NCBI RefSeq assembly: GCF_000472785.1
Contig: NZ_AXAL01000016.1
Span: forward strand, 62,001 to 126,000
From: Mesorhizobium loti CJ3sym
GTDB taxonomy: Bacteria > Pseudomonadota > Alphaproteobacteria > Rhizobiales > Rhizobiaceae
Direction: 5' to 3'
Length of the DNA stretch: 64,000 bases
In this document: positions 34,826-42,708 of the stretch, in pieces
How positions within the stretch are numbered: the stretch's first letter is position 1
How the letters are laid out: each line of letters starts with the position of its first letter
Made by a program: the position numbers and the translations under genes
Notes under the pieces: model-generated
What the model was told of the DNA's origin: nothing
The model's input: the letters and a program-made list of their open reading frames with translations, nothing else
Databases searched by the model: none

Positions 34826-35544
34826 CGCTCGCAGAGGACAATGGACCGGAACGTGGGGGCGACGACCTGTTCGCCGCCGAATACGTTCTTGGCGTGCTGC
34901 CGGCGGACGAGCGGCAGATCGCTTCGAGGCGCATCGATTCGGAAACCGATTTCGCGCGGCTGGTAGATGGCTGGGAGGTTCATCTGTCGCCCATGGCTGC
35001 CGCCTATCCGGAAATCGAGCCGCCAGCTTCCGTGAAACCGGCGATCGACCGACGGCTGTTTGCGTCGACCGCAGCTACGTCCGCCGAAGCACGCGCCGGC
35101 CTGTGGTCCAGCCTCGCCTTCTGGCGCGGCCTTGCCGCGGCAGCGGTTGCCGCGCTGGCGATCTACATTGCGATCCCTTACGTTAACCCTCCGGTCGCAC
35201 AGCCGCAGGCACGGCTTGTCGCCTCGCTGGCCGCCGACGGCAGCGATGTCAAATACCTTGCCGTCTATGATGCCGCACATCACGAGGTTGGCCTATCGCA
35301 TGTCTCAGGTGAGCGTGCTTCCGGCAAGGACTTCGAACTGTGGATGATCGAAGGCAAGAACCCGCCGGTGTCGATGGGCGTCATTCCGGTCGGCTCGACA
35401 GCGCATATCGTCGTCTCGCCGGCGGCGCAGCAGAAGCTCGCCCAGGGCGCCGTGCTGGCCGTCAGCCTTGAGCCTGCTGGCGGATCGCCGACCGGACAGC
35501 CCACCGGGCCGGTGGTTGCCGCTGGCGACCTGAAGAGCATCTGA
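34822..35544 (+). CDS. Anti-sigma factor, RskA type
   Basis: This 240-residue protein should hold the upstream sigma factor inactive at the inner membrane. Its N-terminal cytoplasmic domain contains FAAEYVLGVLPADERQIASRRI, the pattern of anti-sigma-K proteins; one membrane helix lies at about residues 100-118 (WRGLAAAAVAALAIYIAI); the periplasmic part shows the RskA ending FELWMIEGKNPPVSMGVIP. The ATG at 34822 overlaps the sigma stop; ATG 34810 is an alternative. The periplasmic domain may be the sensor or a target for regulated proteolysis. Confidence 0.87.
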   Translation: MTLAEDNGPERGGDDLFAAEYVLGVLPADERQIASRRIDSETDFARLVDGWEVHLSPMAAAYPEIEPPASVKPAIDRRLFASTAATSAEARAGLWSSLAFWRGLAAAAVAALAIYIAIPYVNPPVAQPQARLVASLAADGSDVKYLAVYDAAHHEVGLSHVSGERASGKDFELWMIEGKNPPVSMGVIPVGSTAHIVVSPAAQQKLAQGAVLAVSLEPAGGSPTGQPTGPVVAAGDLKSI

Positions 35545-35599
35545 CCTGCTCCTCCCGCGAAATCGGCTATAGAATAATTATAACCTGCATTATGTCAGG

Positions 35600-35617
35600 C
35601 ATGTCTAAATAGACATG
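35600..35617. promoter_or_regulatory. 18-base perfect palindrome upstream of fasciclin gene 1
   Basis: CATGTCTA-AA-TAGACATG lies in the 222-base gap between the anti-sigma gene and the fasciclin gene, about 150 bases before the latter's start. It may be an operator; no regulator is assigned. Confidence 0.5.
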
Positions 35618-35766
35618 TGATCGGCAAATCGCCGCGCGAAATAAATCTCTTTCTCAGAACGAATAAAATAAAAAAGTCCGAATATTCTGAAACTCACGCA
35701 TTTGTGTTCCGTATCTCCTCGCGTCCCCAAAAATGGGAAGAGAAAAACCCGAGGAGTTTGATCATC

Positions 35767-36324
35767 ATGCGTAAATACGCCACCCTTTTGCTCGCCGGTA
35801 CCATCGCTGTTTCCGTGCTCGCCACCGCTGCCTATGCTGAAAACCCGATGGTCGGCGGCGCCGCCATGTATGCCAACAAGAACATCGTCGAGAACGCCGT
35901 CAATTCGAAGGACCACACGACGCTGGTCGCCGCCGTCAAGGCAGCCGGCCTGGTCGAGACCCTGCAGGGCGCCGGCCCGTTCACCGTTTTCGCGCCGACC
36001 AATGAGGCCTTCGCCGCGCTGCCGGCCGGTACGGTCGACACGCTGCTCAAGCCAGAGAACAAGGACAAGCTCGTCAAGATCCTGACCTGCCATGTCGTCG
36101 CCGCCAAGGCGATGGCGGCTGACGTGGCCGCGATGGCCAAGGCTGACGGCGGCACGCACAAGGTCAAGACGGTCGGCGGTTGCGAGCTGTCGCTGAAGGC
36201 CGAGGGCGGCAAGGTCACCGTCACCGATGAGAACGGCAACGTCGCCAATGTGACGATCGCCGATGTCGAGCAGTCCAACGGCGTCATCCACGTCATCGAC
36301 AAGGTTTTGCTCCCGAAGATGTGA
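35767..36324 (+). CDS. Exported fasciclin-domain protein 1
   Basis: This 185-residue protein has a Sec-type signal peptide (MRKYATLLLAGTIAVSVLAT, cut after AYA) and one fasciclin (FAS1) domain, with the H1 motif GPFTVFAPTNEAFAAL and the H2 region NGVIHVIDKVLLP. FAS1 proteins are adhesion or surface proteins; rhizobial examples (Nex18-type) are linked to symbiosis. Two cysteines (LTCHVV and GGCELS) are missing in its paralogue at 45.7 kb and could form a disulfide. It follows the sigma/anti-sigma pair and precedes an exported methionine sulfoxide reductase. Confidence 0.92.
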   Translation: MRKYATLLLAGTIAVSVLATAAYAENPMVGGAAMYANKNIVENAVNSKDHTTLVAAVKAAGLVETLQGAGPFTVFAPTNEAFAALPAGTVDTLLKPENKDKLVKILTCHVVAAKAMAADVAAMAKADGGTHKVKTVGGCELSLKAEGGKVTVTDENGNVANVTIADVEQSNGVIHVIDKVLLPKM

Positions 36325-36549
36325 TCGGCCCGAAAATGTAACAAAGGGCTTGCCGCGACGAACCTGCAGCAAGAGCCCTCCGTCGGTTGCATAGTCTCGC
36401 TCCCGTGACCTGCAGACGACACGCGTGCTCCGCGACGCCCACGGTTATCCGTGGACCGGCGCGGAGTTTCGTTGAGGGCAACCGTCACCGGCTTTTTGAT
36501 TTTCGCGTGACGGTATAGTTTGGCAAAGAAACGACAGGAGGAACTGGTC

Positions 36550-37053
36550 ATGAACCGTCGCGATCTTCTTTTGAGCGGTGCCGCCGCCATCGGCGTGGTC
36601 GGGGCCGCGGCAGCCATGCTGCGCATGGGCATTCCGCAGACCGCGCAAGCGGCCGAGAAATTCGAGGTCACCAAGACCGATGACGAATGGAAAGCCATCC
36701 TGTCGCCCGCCGCCTTTGACGTGCTGCGCAAGGAAGGCACGGAGTATCCCGGCACCAGCCCGCTGCTCAACGAGCACCGCAAGGGCATATTCGCCTGTGC
36801 CGGCTGCGACCTGCCGGTCTATCCCTCGGAGACGAAGTTCGATTCCGGCACCGGCTGGCCGAGCTTCTGGCAAGAGATCGCCAATGGTATCGGCAAGACC
36901 GAGGACAGGTCGCTCGGCATGACCCGCACCGAAGTGCATTGCCGCCGCTGCGGCGGCCATCTCGGCCACGTCTTCGACGATGGCCCGGCGCCGACCGGCC
37001 TGCGCCACTGCATCAACGGCGTGGCACTGACCTTCAAGCCTGCCACGGCCTGA
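36550..37053 (+). CDS. msrB: Peptide-methionine (R)-S-oxide reductase, exported
   Basis: This 167-residue protein repairs oxidised methionine. It starts with a twin-arginine signal (MNRRDLLLSGAAAIGVVGAA), so it should act in the periplasm. The zinc pairs are CAGC (Cys83, Cys86) and CRRC (Cys131, Cys134), the catalytic Cys154 lies in RHCINGVAL, and GTGWPSFW is the family core. The cytoplasmic MsrB is usually shorter and lacks the signal. Its place after sigma, anti-sigma and fasciclin genes suggests an envelope oxidative-stress group. A strong terminator follows. Confidence 0.93.
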   Translation: MNRRDLLLSGAAAIGVVGAAAAMLRMGIPQTAQAAEKFEVTKTDDEWKAILSPAAFDVLRKEGTEYPGTSPLLNEHRKGIFACAGCDLPVYPSETKFDSGTGWPSFWQEIANGIGKTEDRSLGMTRTEVHCRRCGGHLGHVFDDGPAPTGLRHCINGVALTFKPATA

Positions 37054-37069
37054 CGAACTTATCGGTAAT

Positions 37070-37104
37070 AAAAAACTCCGGGTCTTGCGGCCCGGAGTTT
37101 TTTT
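37070..37104 (+). terminator. Rho-independent terminator after msrB
   Basis: AAAAAACTCCGGG and CCCGGAGTTTTTT form an 11-base stem with a TCTTGCGG loop; the descending arm ends in seven T. On the opposite strand the same structure would also terminate weakly, serving the converging emrB gene. Confidence 0.9.
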
Positions 37105-37172
37105 GCGCGGTCATGCTTTCGGGCGTGGACTGGAGGAGCTTCCCGAAAACGACGCCACGTATCAGCTTAATC

Positions 37173-38765
37173 TCAGTGGCCGCCTCCACCACCGCCAACG
37201 GGCGCCGGCTTCTTGATCAGCATGGTGAACAGACCGAGCGTCCCAAACAGCACCGTCAGCAGGTAGAACACGTCCATGAAGGACAGCAGCGCCGCCTGCT
37301 GCTGGACCATGCCCGACAGCTTGGAGATCGCGGCACTGGTGGCATCGAGACCGGTGACCTGCTCGAAGTTGAGCGTCATGTTCTGCAACTTGGTCTGCGC
37401 GGCGGCACTGCCCCACTGCACATGCTCGGCCAGCCTTGCGTAGTGGAAGGCATTGCGGTCGATCAGCACGGTGTTGATCAGGGCAAGGCCAACGGCACCG
37501 CCGAGGTTGCGGGTGAGGTTGAACAGGCCGGACGCATTCTTCAGCCGGTCCGGCGGCAAGGTGCCGAGCGCGATGTTGTTGATCGGCACCATGCACAGCA
37601 TCATCGAACAGCCGCGCAGGATTTGCGGGATAAGCAGCTCATAGAAATCCCAGTCGGCGGTCAGATGCGTCATCCACCAGGTGCCGGTGGCGAAGCCGAA
37701 GAAGCCGATCATCATCATCAGCCGCAAATCCATCTTGCTCGACAGGATGCCCGAGATCGGCGCGGTGATGAACATCGCCAGGCCGCTGACGAACAGCGCC
37801 TCGCCGATCATCATCGAATCATAACCACGGATGCGGCCGAGGAAGACCGGATAGAGATAGGTCAACCCATAGAGGCCGATGCCGATGACGAACGAGAACA
37901 GCGAGCCGAAGGCGAAGTTGATGTTGGTGAAAGCCTTGAGGTCGACGATCGGCTCCTCGGCGGTGAACGCGCGCCAGAAGAACACGACAGCGCCGATGGT
38001 CATGACGATGGCGCAGATGAACACGCCCTGGTCCTGCAGCCAGTCATTGTTCGGGCCTTCTTCGAGCACGTATTCCATGCAGCCGAGGAAAGCCGCCATG
38101 CCGGCAAGGCCCCACCAGTCGAACTTGTTGAACAGCTTGAGATTGGGCTTGTCGAAATCGATCAGCGACCAGGCAGCGGTCGCCACCAGAATGCCAGGCA
38201 CGACATTGACCAGGAACAGCCAGTGCCATGAAAAGGCATGACTGATATAGCCGCCGACGGTCGGGCCGATCGTCGGCGCCAGCGTCGCCACCAGGCCAAT
38301 CATCGGCGAGACGATGGCGCGCTTCGAGGGCGGGAAGATGGTGAACGCGGCCGCAAAGACGCTCGGGATCATGCCGCCGCCGATGAAGCCTTGCACGGCG
38401 CGGTAGACGATCATCTGATCGATGTTGGTGGCGGTCGCGGCAAGAGCGCTTGCCGCGGTGAAGCCCGCGGCGGCAACGGTGAACAGCACGCGCGTCGACA
38501 GCATGCGGCTGAGGAAGCCCGACAGCGGGATCATCACCACCTCGGCGATCAGATACGCCGTCTGCACCCACGGAATTTCATCGGAACTGGCGCTCAGGCC
38601 AGCCTGGATTTCGGCCAGCGAGGCCGAGACGATCTGGATGTCCAGGATCGCCATGAACATGCCGAACACCATTGCCAGGAAGGCGATGACACGCCGCGTC
38701 GAAATGGTGTCAGGGACCGCCGGCCGTGCCGGCGGCGCTCCTGCGGTGATTGTAGCGGTTGCCAT
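37173..38765 (-). CDS. emrB: DHA2 family MFS efflux transporter (EmrB-like, system 1)
   Basis: This 530-residue inner-membrane protein has 14 predicted helices and DHA2 signatures: MAILDIQIVSASLAEIQAGL with the usual D at helix 1, EIPWVQTAYLIAEV, and GFIGGGMIPSVFAAAF at motif C. It should work with the HlyD-type adaptor EmrA and an outer-membrane channel to export hydrophobic toxins. The C-terminal tail is glycine/histidine-rich (GGGGGGH). It is downstream of emrA on the same strand after 72 bases that hold a hairpin, and is under the divergent TetR gene. Confidence 0.92.
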   Translation of the reverse strand: MATATITAGAPPARPAVPDTISTRRVIAFLAMVFGMFMAILDIQIVSASLAEIQAGLSASSDEIPWVQTAYLIAEVVMIPLSGFLSRMLSTRVLFTVAAAGFTAASALAATATNIDQMIVYRAVQGFIGGGMIPSVFAAAFTIFPPSKRAIVSPMIGLVATLAPTIGPTVGGYISHAFSWHWLFLVNVVPGILVATAAWSLIDFDKPNLKLFNKFDWWGLAGMAAFLGCMEYVLEEGPNNDWLQDQGVFICAIVMTIGAVVFFWRAFTAEEPIVDLKAFTNINFAFGSLFSFVIGIGLYGLTYLYPVFLGRIRGYDSMMIGEALFVSGLAMFITAPISGILSSKMDLRLMMMIGFFGFATGTWWMTHLTADWDFYELLIPQILRGCSMMLCMVPINNIALGTLPPDRLKNASGLFNLTRNLGGAVGLALINTVLIDRNAFHYARLAEHVQWGSAAAQTKLQNMTLNFEQVTGLDATSAAISKLSGMVQQQAALLSFMDVFYLLTVLFGTLGLFTMLIKKPAPVGGGGGGH

Positions 38766-38790
38766 TGCATGGGCCTCCTTGAGGCAGGCC

Positions 38791-38826
38791 GGGCGGCTCA
38801 GTGCTTAGTCAGCCACCGAGCCGCCC
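38791..38826 (-). other. Hairpin between emrA and emrB (system 1)
   Basis: GGGCGGCTC pairs perfectly with GAGCCGCCC (9 bases) in the 72-base space between the two genes. It could set the ratio of adaptor to pump by partial termination or mRNA protection; there is no T-run. Confidence 0.5.
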
Positions 38827-38837
38827 TCCGAAAGAGC

Positions 38838-40028
38838 TTAGTTGGTCGTCGTGGCAGGTGCGGTGCGGCTGTCGACGTTGACGATGACGCTCAAGCCCGC
38901 ACGCAGCTTGCCAGTCTTCAGGGCGTCGGCCGGGACGTCGATGCGGACCGGGACGCGCTGCACCACCTTGGTGAAGTTGCCCGTGGCATTTTCCGGCGGC
39001 AACAGCGAGAAGACCGCTCCTGAAGCCGGGGCCAGCGACGAGACGGTACCCTGGATGGGCTGGCCGTCGATGGCGTCGACCGAGATGTTGACCTTTTCGC
39101 CCGGAACCAGCCGGGCAAGCTGCGTCTCCTTGAAGTTGGCGACGATGTAGAGCTTGTCCATCGGCACGACGACGGCGAGCTTCTGGCCGGGGCTCACGAG
39201 GTCGCCCTGCTCGACCGAGCGGTTGCCGACGACACCATCATAAGGCGCCTTGAGCACGGTGAAGGAAAGATCGCGCGCGGCCTTGTCGCGGTTGAGCTGC
39301 AAGGAAGCAAGCGTGCTCGCCGATTCGGCGCGCTGTGCTTCCAGCACACCGATATTGGCTTGCGCCGCGGCGATCTGAGCGTCGGCGCCGACGAGAGCGG
39401 CATTGGCCTGGTCGAGCGCGGTCTGGGCATCGTCCAGCTGCGCCTGCGTGCCGACATGCGTCTTGAGCAGTTGCGCGGCGCGCTGCTGGCCACGCCCGGC
39501 ATTGTCGGCCGCGGCCTGGTCGGCAACCTTCTGCGCCTGGGCCTGCTGCAGGGAGGCCTGCGCGGCCTTGGTCTGTGCATCGATGCGGTCGAGTGTCTTG
39601 GCCAGCGTGGCGATCTGCGCCTCGGCCTGGGCGACGGCGATCTTGTAGTCACCATCGTCGATCGTCAGCAGCGGGTCGCCAGCCTTGACCAGCTGGTTCT
39701 CGCTGACCTTGACCTGATCGACATAGCCGGAAATCTTGGGCGAGACGAAGGCCATGTCGGCCTGGACATAGGCGTCATCGGTCGAGATCATGAAACGGCC
39801 CGTGGTCCAGTAGTCGTAGCCATACCAGGCGCCGCCGCTCAGCAGGGCAAGGCCAATGATCGGCAACAGGAAGGAGCGCACCGAGCGCTTCTTCTTGGCC
39901 GGAGCTTCAGCCGCCGGCGGCGGTGCGACGACCGGATGAACGGGAATCTCCGGTGCTTCCGTCGCCGGTGCGACCTTGGCATTGGGGAAAGGGCGGACTT
40001 CGGCAGTGGTTGGCGCGTTCGAAGACAT
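38838..40028 (-). CDS. emrA: HlyD family periplasmic adaptor (EmrA-like, system 1)
   Basis: This 396-residue membrane-fusion protein has an N-terminal cytoplasmic stretch with lysines, one membrane helix (about residues 48-66, FLLPIIGLALLSGGAWYGYD), then the barrel-sandwich domain (STDDAYVQADMAFVSPKISG ... SENQLVKAGDPLLTID), a coiled-coil hairpin rich in Ala and Gln (120-230) and a beta-barrel domain with VVPMDKLYIVANFKETQLARL. It links EmrB to the outer membrane. The gene starts the emrAB unit and is divergent from the TetR regulator. Confidence 0.92.
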   Translation of the reverse strand: MSSNAPTTAEVRPFPNAKVAPATEAPEIPVHPVVAPPPAAEAPAKKKRSVRSFLLPIIGLALLSGGAWYGYDYWTTGRFMISTDDAYVQADMAFVSPKISGYVDQVKVSENQLVKAGDPLLTIDDGDYKIAVAQAEAQIATLAKTLDRIDAQTKAAQASLQQAQAQKVADQAAADNAGRGQQRAAQLLKTHVGTQAQLDDAQTALDQANAALVGADAQIAAAQANIGVLEAQRAESASTLASLQLNRDKAARDLSFTVLKAPYDGVVGNRSVEQGDLVSPGQKLAVVVPMDKLYIVANFKETQLARLVPGEKVNISVDAIDGQPIQGTVSSLAPASGAVFSLLPPENATGNFTKVVQRVPVRIDVPADALKTGKLRAGLSVIVNVDSRTAPATTTN

Positions 40029-40053
40029 GACATCTCTCTAAAACAATAATACT

Positions 40054-40067
40054 GAACCGTTCGGTTC
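40054..40067. promoter_or_regulatory. TetR operator candidate 1 (emrA side)
   Basis: GAACCG-TT-CGGTTC is a perfect 6+2+6 inverted repeat 26 bases before the emrA start. It shares the half-site GAACC with the second palindrome 50 bases away. Confidence 0.7.
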
Positions 40068-40115
40068 GATCTGGGCGTTGACATAGCGCGAAAAGAGGAC
40101 CATATCAAGGGGCAA

Positions 40116-40133
40116 TCGAACCGGTTGGTTCGA
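40116..40133. promoter_or_regulatory. TetR operator candidate 2 (regulator side)
   Basis: TCGAACC-GGTT-GGTTCGA is a perfect 7+4+7 inverted repeat 23 bases before the TetR start codon. Together with operator 1 it explains repression of emrAB and autoregulation. Confidence 0.7.
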
Positions 40134-40155
40134 ATTATTTCCGAGGTGTCATCCT

Positions 40156-40902
40156 ATGACCGAAACCTTACCCAATGCCGAAACCTTACCCAACGTAGAC
40201 CAGGATCCTTGCGACGTGCTGGAGCTGCGTCGCGGCCGCCCGGCGGCTGGGCAAGACCCTGTCAAGCGCAGCCAGATCATCGAGGGCGCCCGCCGTGTTT
40301 TCATCGAGAAAGGCTTCGAAGCCGCTTCGATGAACGACATTACGCGCGAGGCTGGTGTCTCCAAGGGCACCATCTATGTCTACTTCGCCAACAAGGAAGA
40401 GCTGTTCGAGGCGCTGATCGAGGAAGAGCGCGGCACCATCTTCAAGAATATGTATGACCTGCTCGACCGCGCCGACGATCTGCGCGAGACGCTGGTGAAG
40501 TACGGCAAGGTGCTGTCACTCAAGATCACGTCGGGAAAGGTCATCCAGGCGCAGCGCACGGTGATCGGTGTCACCGACAGGATGCCCGAGCTTGGCGCGC
40601 GGTTTTACGAACGCGGTCCCAAACGCGGCCACGACAAGATGATGACCTTCCTGAACGCGGCTATCGACCGCGGCCTGCTGAAGATCGACGATGTGGATCT
40701 CGCCGCCTACCAGCTCACCGAACTGTGCCTGTCCGGTCTTTTCCGCCAATGCCTCTTTGCCTACCGCACCAAGGCTCCGGGCCAGGATGAGATCGACCAC
40801 ATCGTGCGGTCGGGTGTCGACATGTTCCTGAAGGCCTATGGCACCGAGCAGCTTGCGGCGGAAGAAAGCCACGAAATGATTGCAATCGAGGCAAAGGTAT
40901 AG
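40156..40902 (+). CDS. TetR family repressor of emrAB (EmrR-like)
   Basis: This 248-residue regulator has a TetR N-terminal HTH: KRSQIIEGARRVFIEKGFEAASMNDI followed by GVSKGTIYVYFANKEELFEALI. The ligand domain includes helices similar to those of the AcrR-C/EmrR group (RHYEKG-like region, ERGPKRGHDKMM). In Sinorhizobium meliloti a TetR-type EmrR controls a divergent emrAB pair that responds to flavonoids, and this arrangement is the same. The first 14 residues include an 18-base duplication (ETLPNAETLPNV). Confidence 0.9.
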   Translation: MTETLPNAETLPNVDQDPCDVLELRRGRPAAGQDPVKRSQIIEGARRVFIEKGFEAASMNDITREAGVSKGTIYVYFANKEELFEALIEEERGTIFKNMYDLLDRADDLRETLVKYGKVLSLKITSGKVIQAQRTVIGVTDRMPELGARFYERGPKRGHDKMMTFLNAAIDRGLLKIDDVDLAAYQLTELCLSGLFRQCLFAYRTKAPGQDEIDHIVRSGVDMFLKAYGTEQLAAEESHEMIAIEAKV

Positions 40903-40929
40903 CGCGGCGTAGTGCCCGCCGCGCCCGGT

Positions 40930-41589
40930 TTACCCGCCATTGGCCGCAAGCACGATCGCGGCATGCAACTCTTCGAGGCCTTCGCCCTTTTCCGATGATG
41001 TCGCCAGCACGAACGGAAACGCCGCCGGCCGTTTCTTGATCTTGGCCAGCGTCTCCTCGATCAGCCGCGGCACGCCGGCGGCCTTGATCTTGTCAGTCTT
41101 GGTCAGCACGATCTGGTAGGACACCGCCGCCTTGTCGAGCAGCGACAGCACTTCGTCATCCTTGGCCTTGATGCCATGGCGGGCGTCGATCAGCACATAG
41201 ACCCGTTTCAGCGTGACGCGGCCCTTGAGATAGTCGAAGACCAGCTTGGTCCACTCGTCGACCTTCTCCTTGGGCGCTGTGGCGTAGCCGTAGCCCGGCA
41301 TGTCGACCAGCGCCATCGGCGGCAGGTCGGCGCCCTCGCCCGAAAATCCGTCCGGCACGAAGTAGTTGAGTTCCTGCGTGCGCCCTGGCGTGTTTGACGT
41401 GCGGGCCAGCCCCTTCTGGTTGACCAGCGCGTTGATCAGCGACGACTTGCCGACATTGGAGCGGCCGGCAAAAGCGATTTCCGGCGGACCTTCCGGCGGC
41501 AGGAATTTCATGGCCGGCACGCCGCGAATGAAAATCCACCCGCGCGTGAAGAGGTCGGTGCTGATCACGGTGCTGTTCAGAGCGTTCAA
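40930..41589 (-). CDS. engB: Ribosome biogenesis GTP-binding protein EngB (YsxC/YihA)
   Basis: This 219-residue GTPase acts in large ribosomal subunit assembly. G motifs are clear: P-loop FAGRSNVGKSSLINAL, G3 LVDMPGYGYA and G4 VLTKTDK. No ATG gives the right N-terminus; TTG 41589 does (LNALNSTVIST) and has a strong CTGGAGGCAG site, so a TTG start is my call. In rhizobia the gene usually lies between yidC and argB; here both are on the same strand but displaced by foreign-looking segments. Confidence 0.94.
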   Translation of the reverse strand: MNALNSTVISTDLFTRGWIFIRGVPAMKFLPPEGPPEIAFAGRSNVGKSSLINALVNQKGLARTSNTPGRTQELNYFVPDGFSGEGADLPPMALVDMPGYGYATAPKEKVDEWTKLVFDYLKGRVTLKRVYVLIDARHGIKAKDDEVLSLLDKAAVSYQIVLTKTDKIKAAGVPRLIEETLAKIKKRPAAFPFVLATSSEKGEGLEELHAAIVLAANGG

Positions 41590-41751
41590 GCTGCTGCCTC
41601 CAGAAGAGATATGGGCGCCCCTGATGGCGTCAATGTTGCTGCCGATCTTGGCCGCCGTGCACTTCGGCGGTCGCACGGGTCTGGTCAAAATAACGTGATC
41701 CGCCCTATAGCACCAATTGGCCGAGGAGCGAGTCTTGCGTGGCGGTAAACT

Positions 41752-42066
41752 TCATTTGTTGCCGCGGCAGATCACGATCGGATTGGACAGCGCGCTGTCG
41801 AAACCGCTGCCCTGGTAGACGGTGACATTCGCTGCTCCGGGCGGCAGCAGGAAGCTGCCGTCGACGACTTTCTGATCGCCGGCCGCCGTGTGCAGAGCCC
41901 AGCTAAACGTGCAGAATTGCGGCGGTGCCGTGGGTTCGACGTGGCTGCAGTTGAGCTGCGCGCCACCCAGCATGGCGGCGCCACCGCAGCTCACTGCCTG
42001 CCCTGCAAATGCGACGCCCGGGCACCCCAGGAGAGCCGCGACAGCTGCGATCTTTATCCAATTCAT
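41752..42066 (-). CDS. Small secreted cysteine-containing protein
   Basis: This 104-residue protein has a signal peptide (MNWIKIAAVAALLGCPGVAFA) and a mature part of about 83 residues with four cysteines (SCGG, LNCSH, QFCTF, VICRG). It looks like a small periplasmic protein with two disulfides; no family recognised. ATG 42066 is used because the longer frame upstream would bury the signal peptide. It is divergent from the MarR gene of the second efflux system and may be regulated with it. Confidence 0.65.
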   Translation of the reverse strand: MNWIKIAAVAALLGCPGVAFAGQAVSCGGAAMLGGAQLNCSHVEPTAPPQFCTFSWALHTAAGDQKVVDGSFLLPPGAANVTVYQGSGFDSALSNPIVICRGNK

Positions 42067-42243
42067 TGTCACAATCCTTGCCGGCAAAGTGCCACCGCCA
42101 AGCGCCTCTTCGGTGTCGTGGCCCATTCAATTTTTTCGTTTTCGGGGCTTAGCCCGTCTTGCGCGCGCCGTCCAGCAGGATTATGTGCATGATGATAATA
42201 AGCATGCTCACGAAAAGTTGCCACCAGATCCCGACCACCTCCC

Positions 42244-42708
42244 ATGTCCTCCTCGCCCAATATCAGCTTCGTGCTGCACGACGTCGCGCGACTGCTTAGA
42301 AAGCGGTTTGAGCAGCGTTCGCGCACATCCGGGCTGACCCGCGCCCAATGGCAGGTGCTGGCTTATCTCTGCCTGCATGGAGGCATCCACCAGAACAAGC
42401 TCGCCGACCTTATCGAGATCATGCCGATCACGCTCGCGCGGCTGCTGGACAAGATGGAGGCACGCGGCTTCATCGAACGCCGCCCCAATCCTGCCGACCG
42501 CAGGGCATGGCTTCTCTATTTGACACCCCAGGCCCATCCGCTGCTCGAAATCATGCGCGCCAATGGCCAGAGAACACGCGACGAAGCCTTTATCGGCCTG
42601 TCCGCGGATACCCAGCAGCTCCTGCTGCAAACACTAAGCTTGATCAAATCCAATCTGCTCGAGGCTTGCACCCAGCCTGCCGTCGACCGGGAGAAAGTAC
42701 ATGGCTGA
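42244..42708 (+). CDS. MarR family regulator of efflux system 2
   Basis: This 154-residue winged-helix protein shows LTRAQWQVLAYLCLHGGIHQ and LADLIEIMPITLARLLDKM in the HTH, then RRPNPADRRAWLLYLT in the wing. It is the first gene of a three-gene operon; its stop overlaps the start of the adaptor by 8 bases. By analogy with E. coli EmrR it should repress the downstream pump genes until a toxic ligand binds. Confidence 0.92.
   Translation: MSSSPNISFVLHDVARLLRKRFEQRSRTSGLTRAQWQVLAYLCLHGGIHQNKLADLIEIMPITLARLLDKMEARGFIERRPNPADRRAWLLYLTPQAHPLLEIMRANGQRTRDEAFIGLSADTQQLLLQTLSLIKSNLLEACTQPAVDREKVHG

Noticed and set aside
41590..41687. Upstream ATG extension of engB
   Set aside because: Would add 33 residues of non-homologous sequence; the TTG at 41589 has a strong ribosome binding site and fits the family. 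Coordinates are given in minus-strand reading order.
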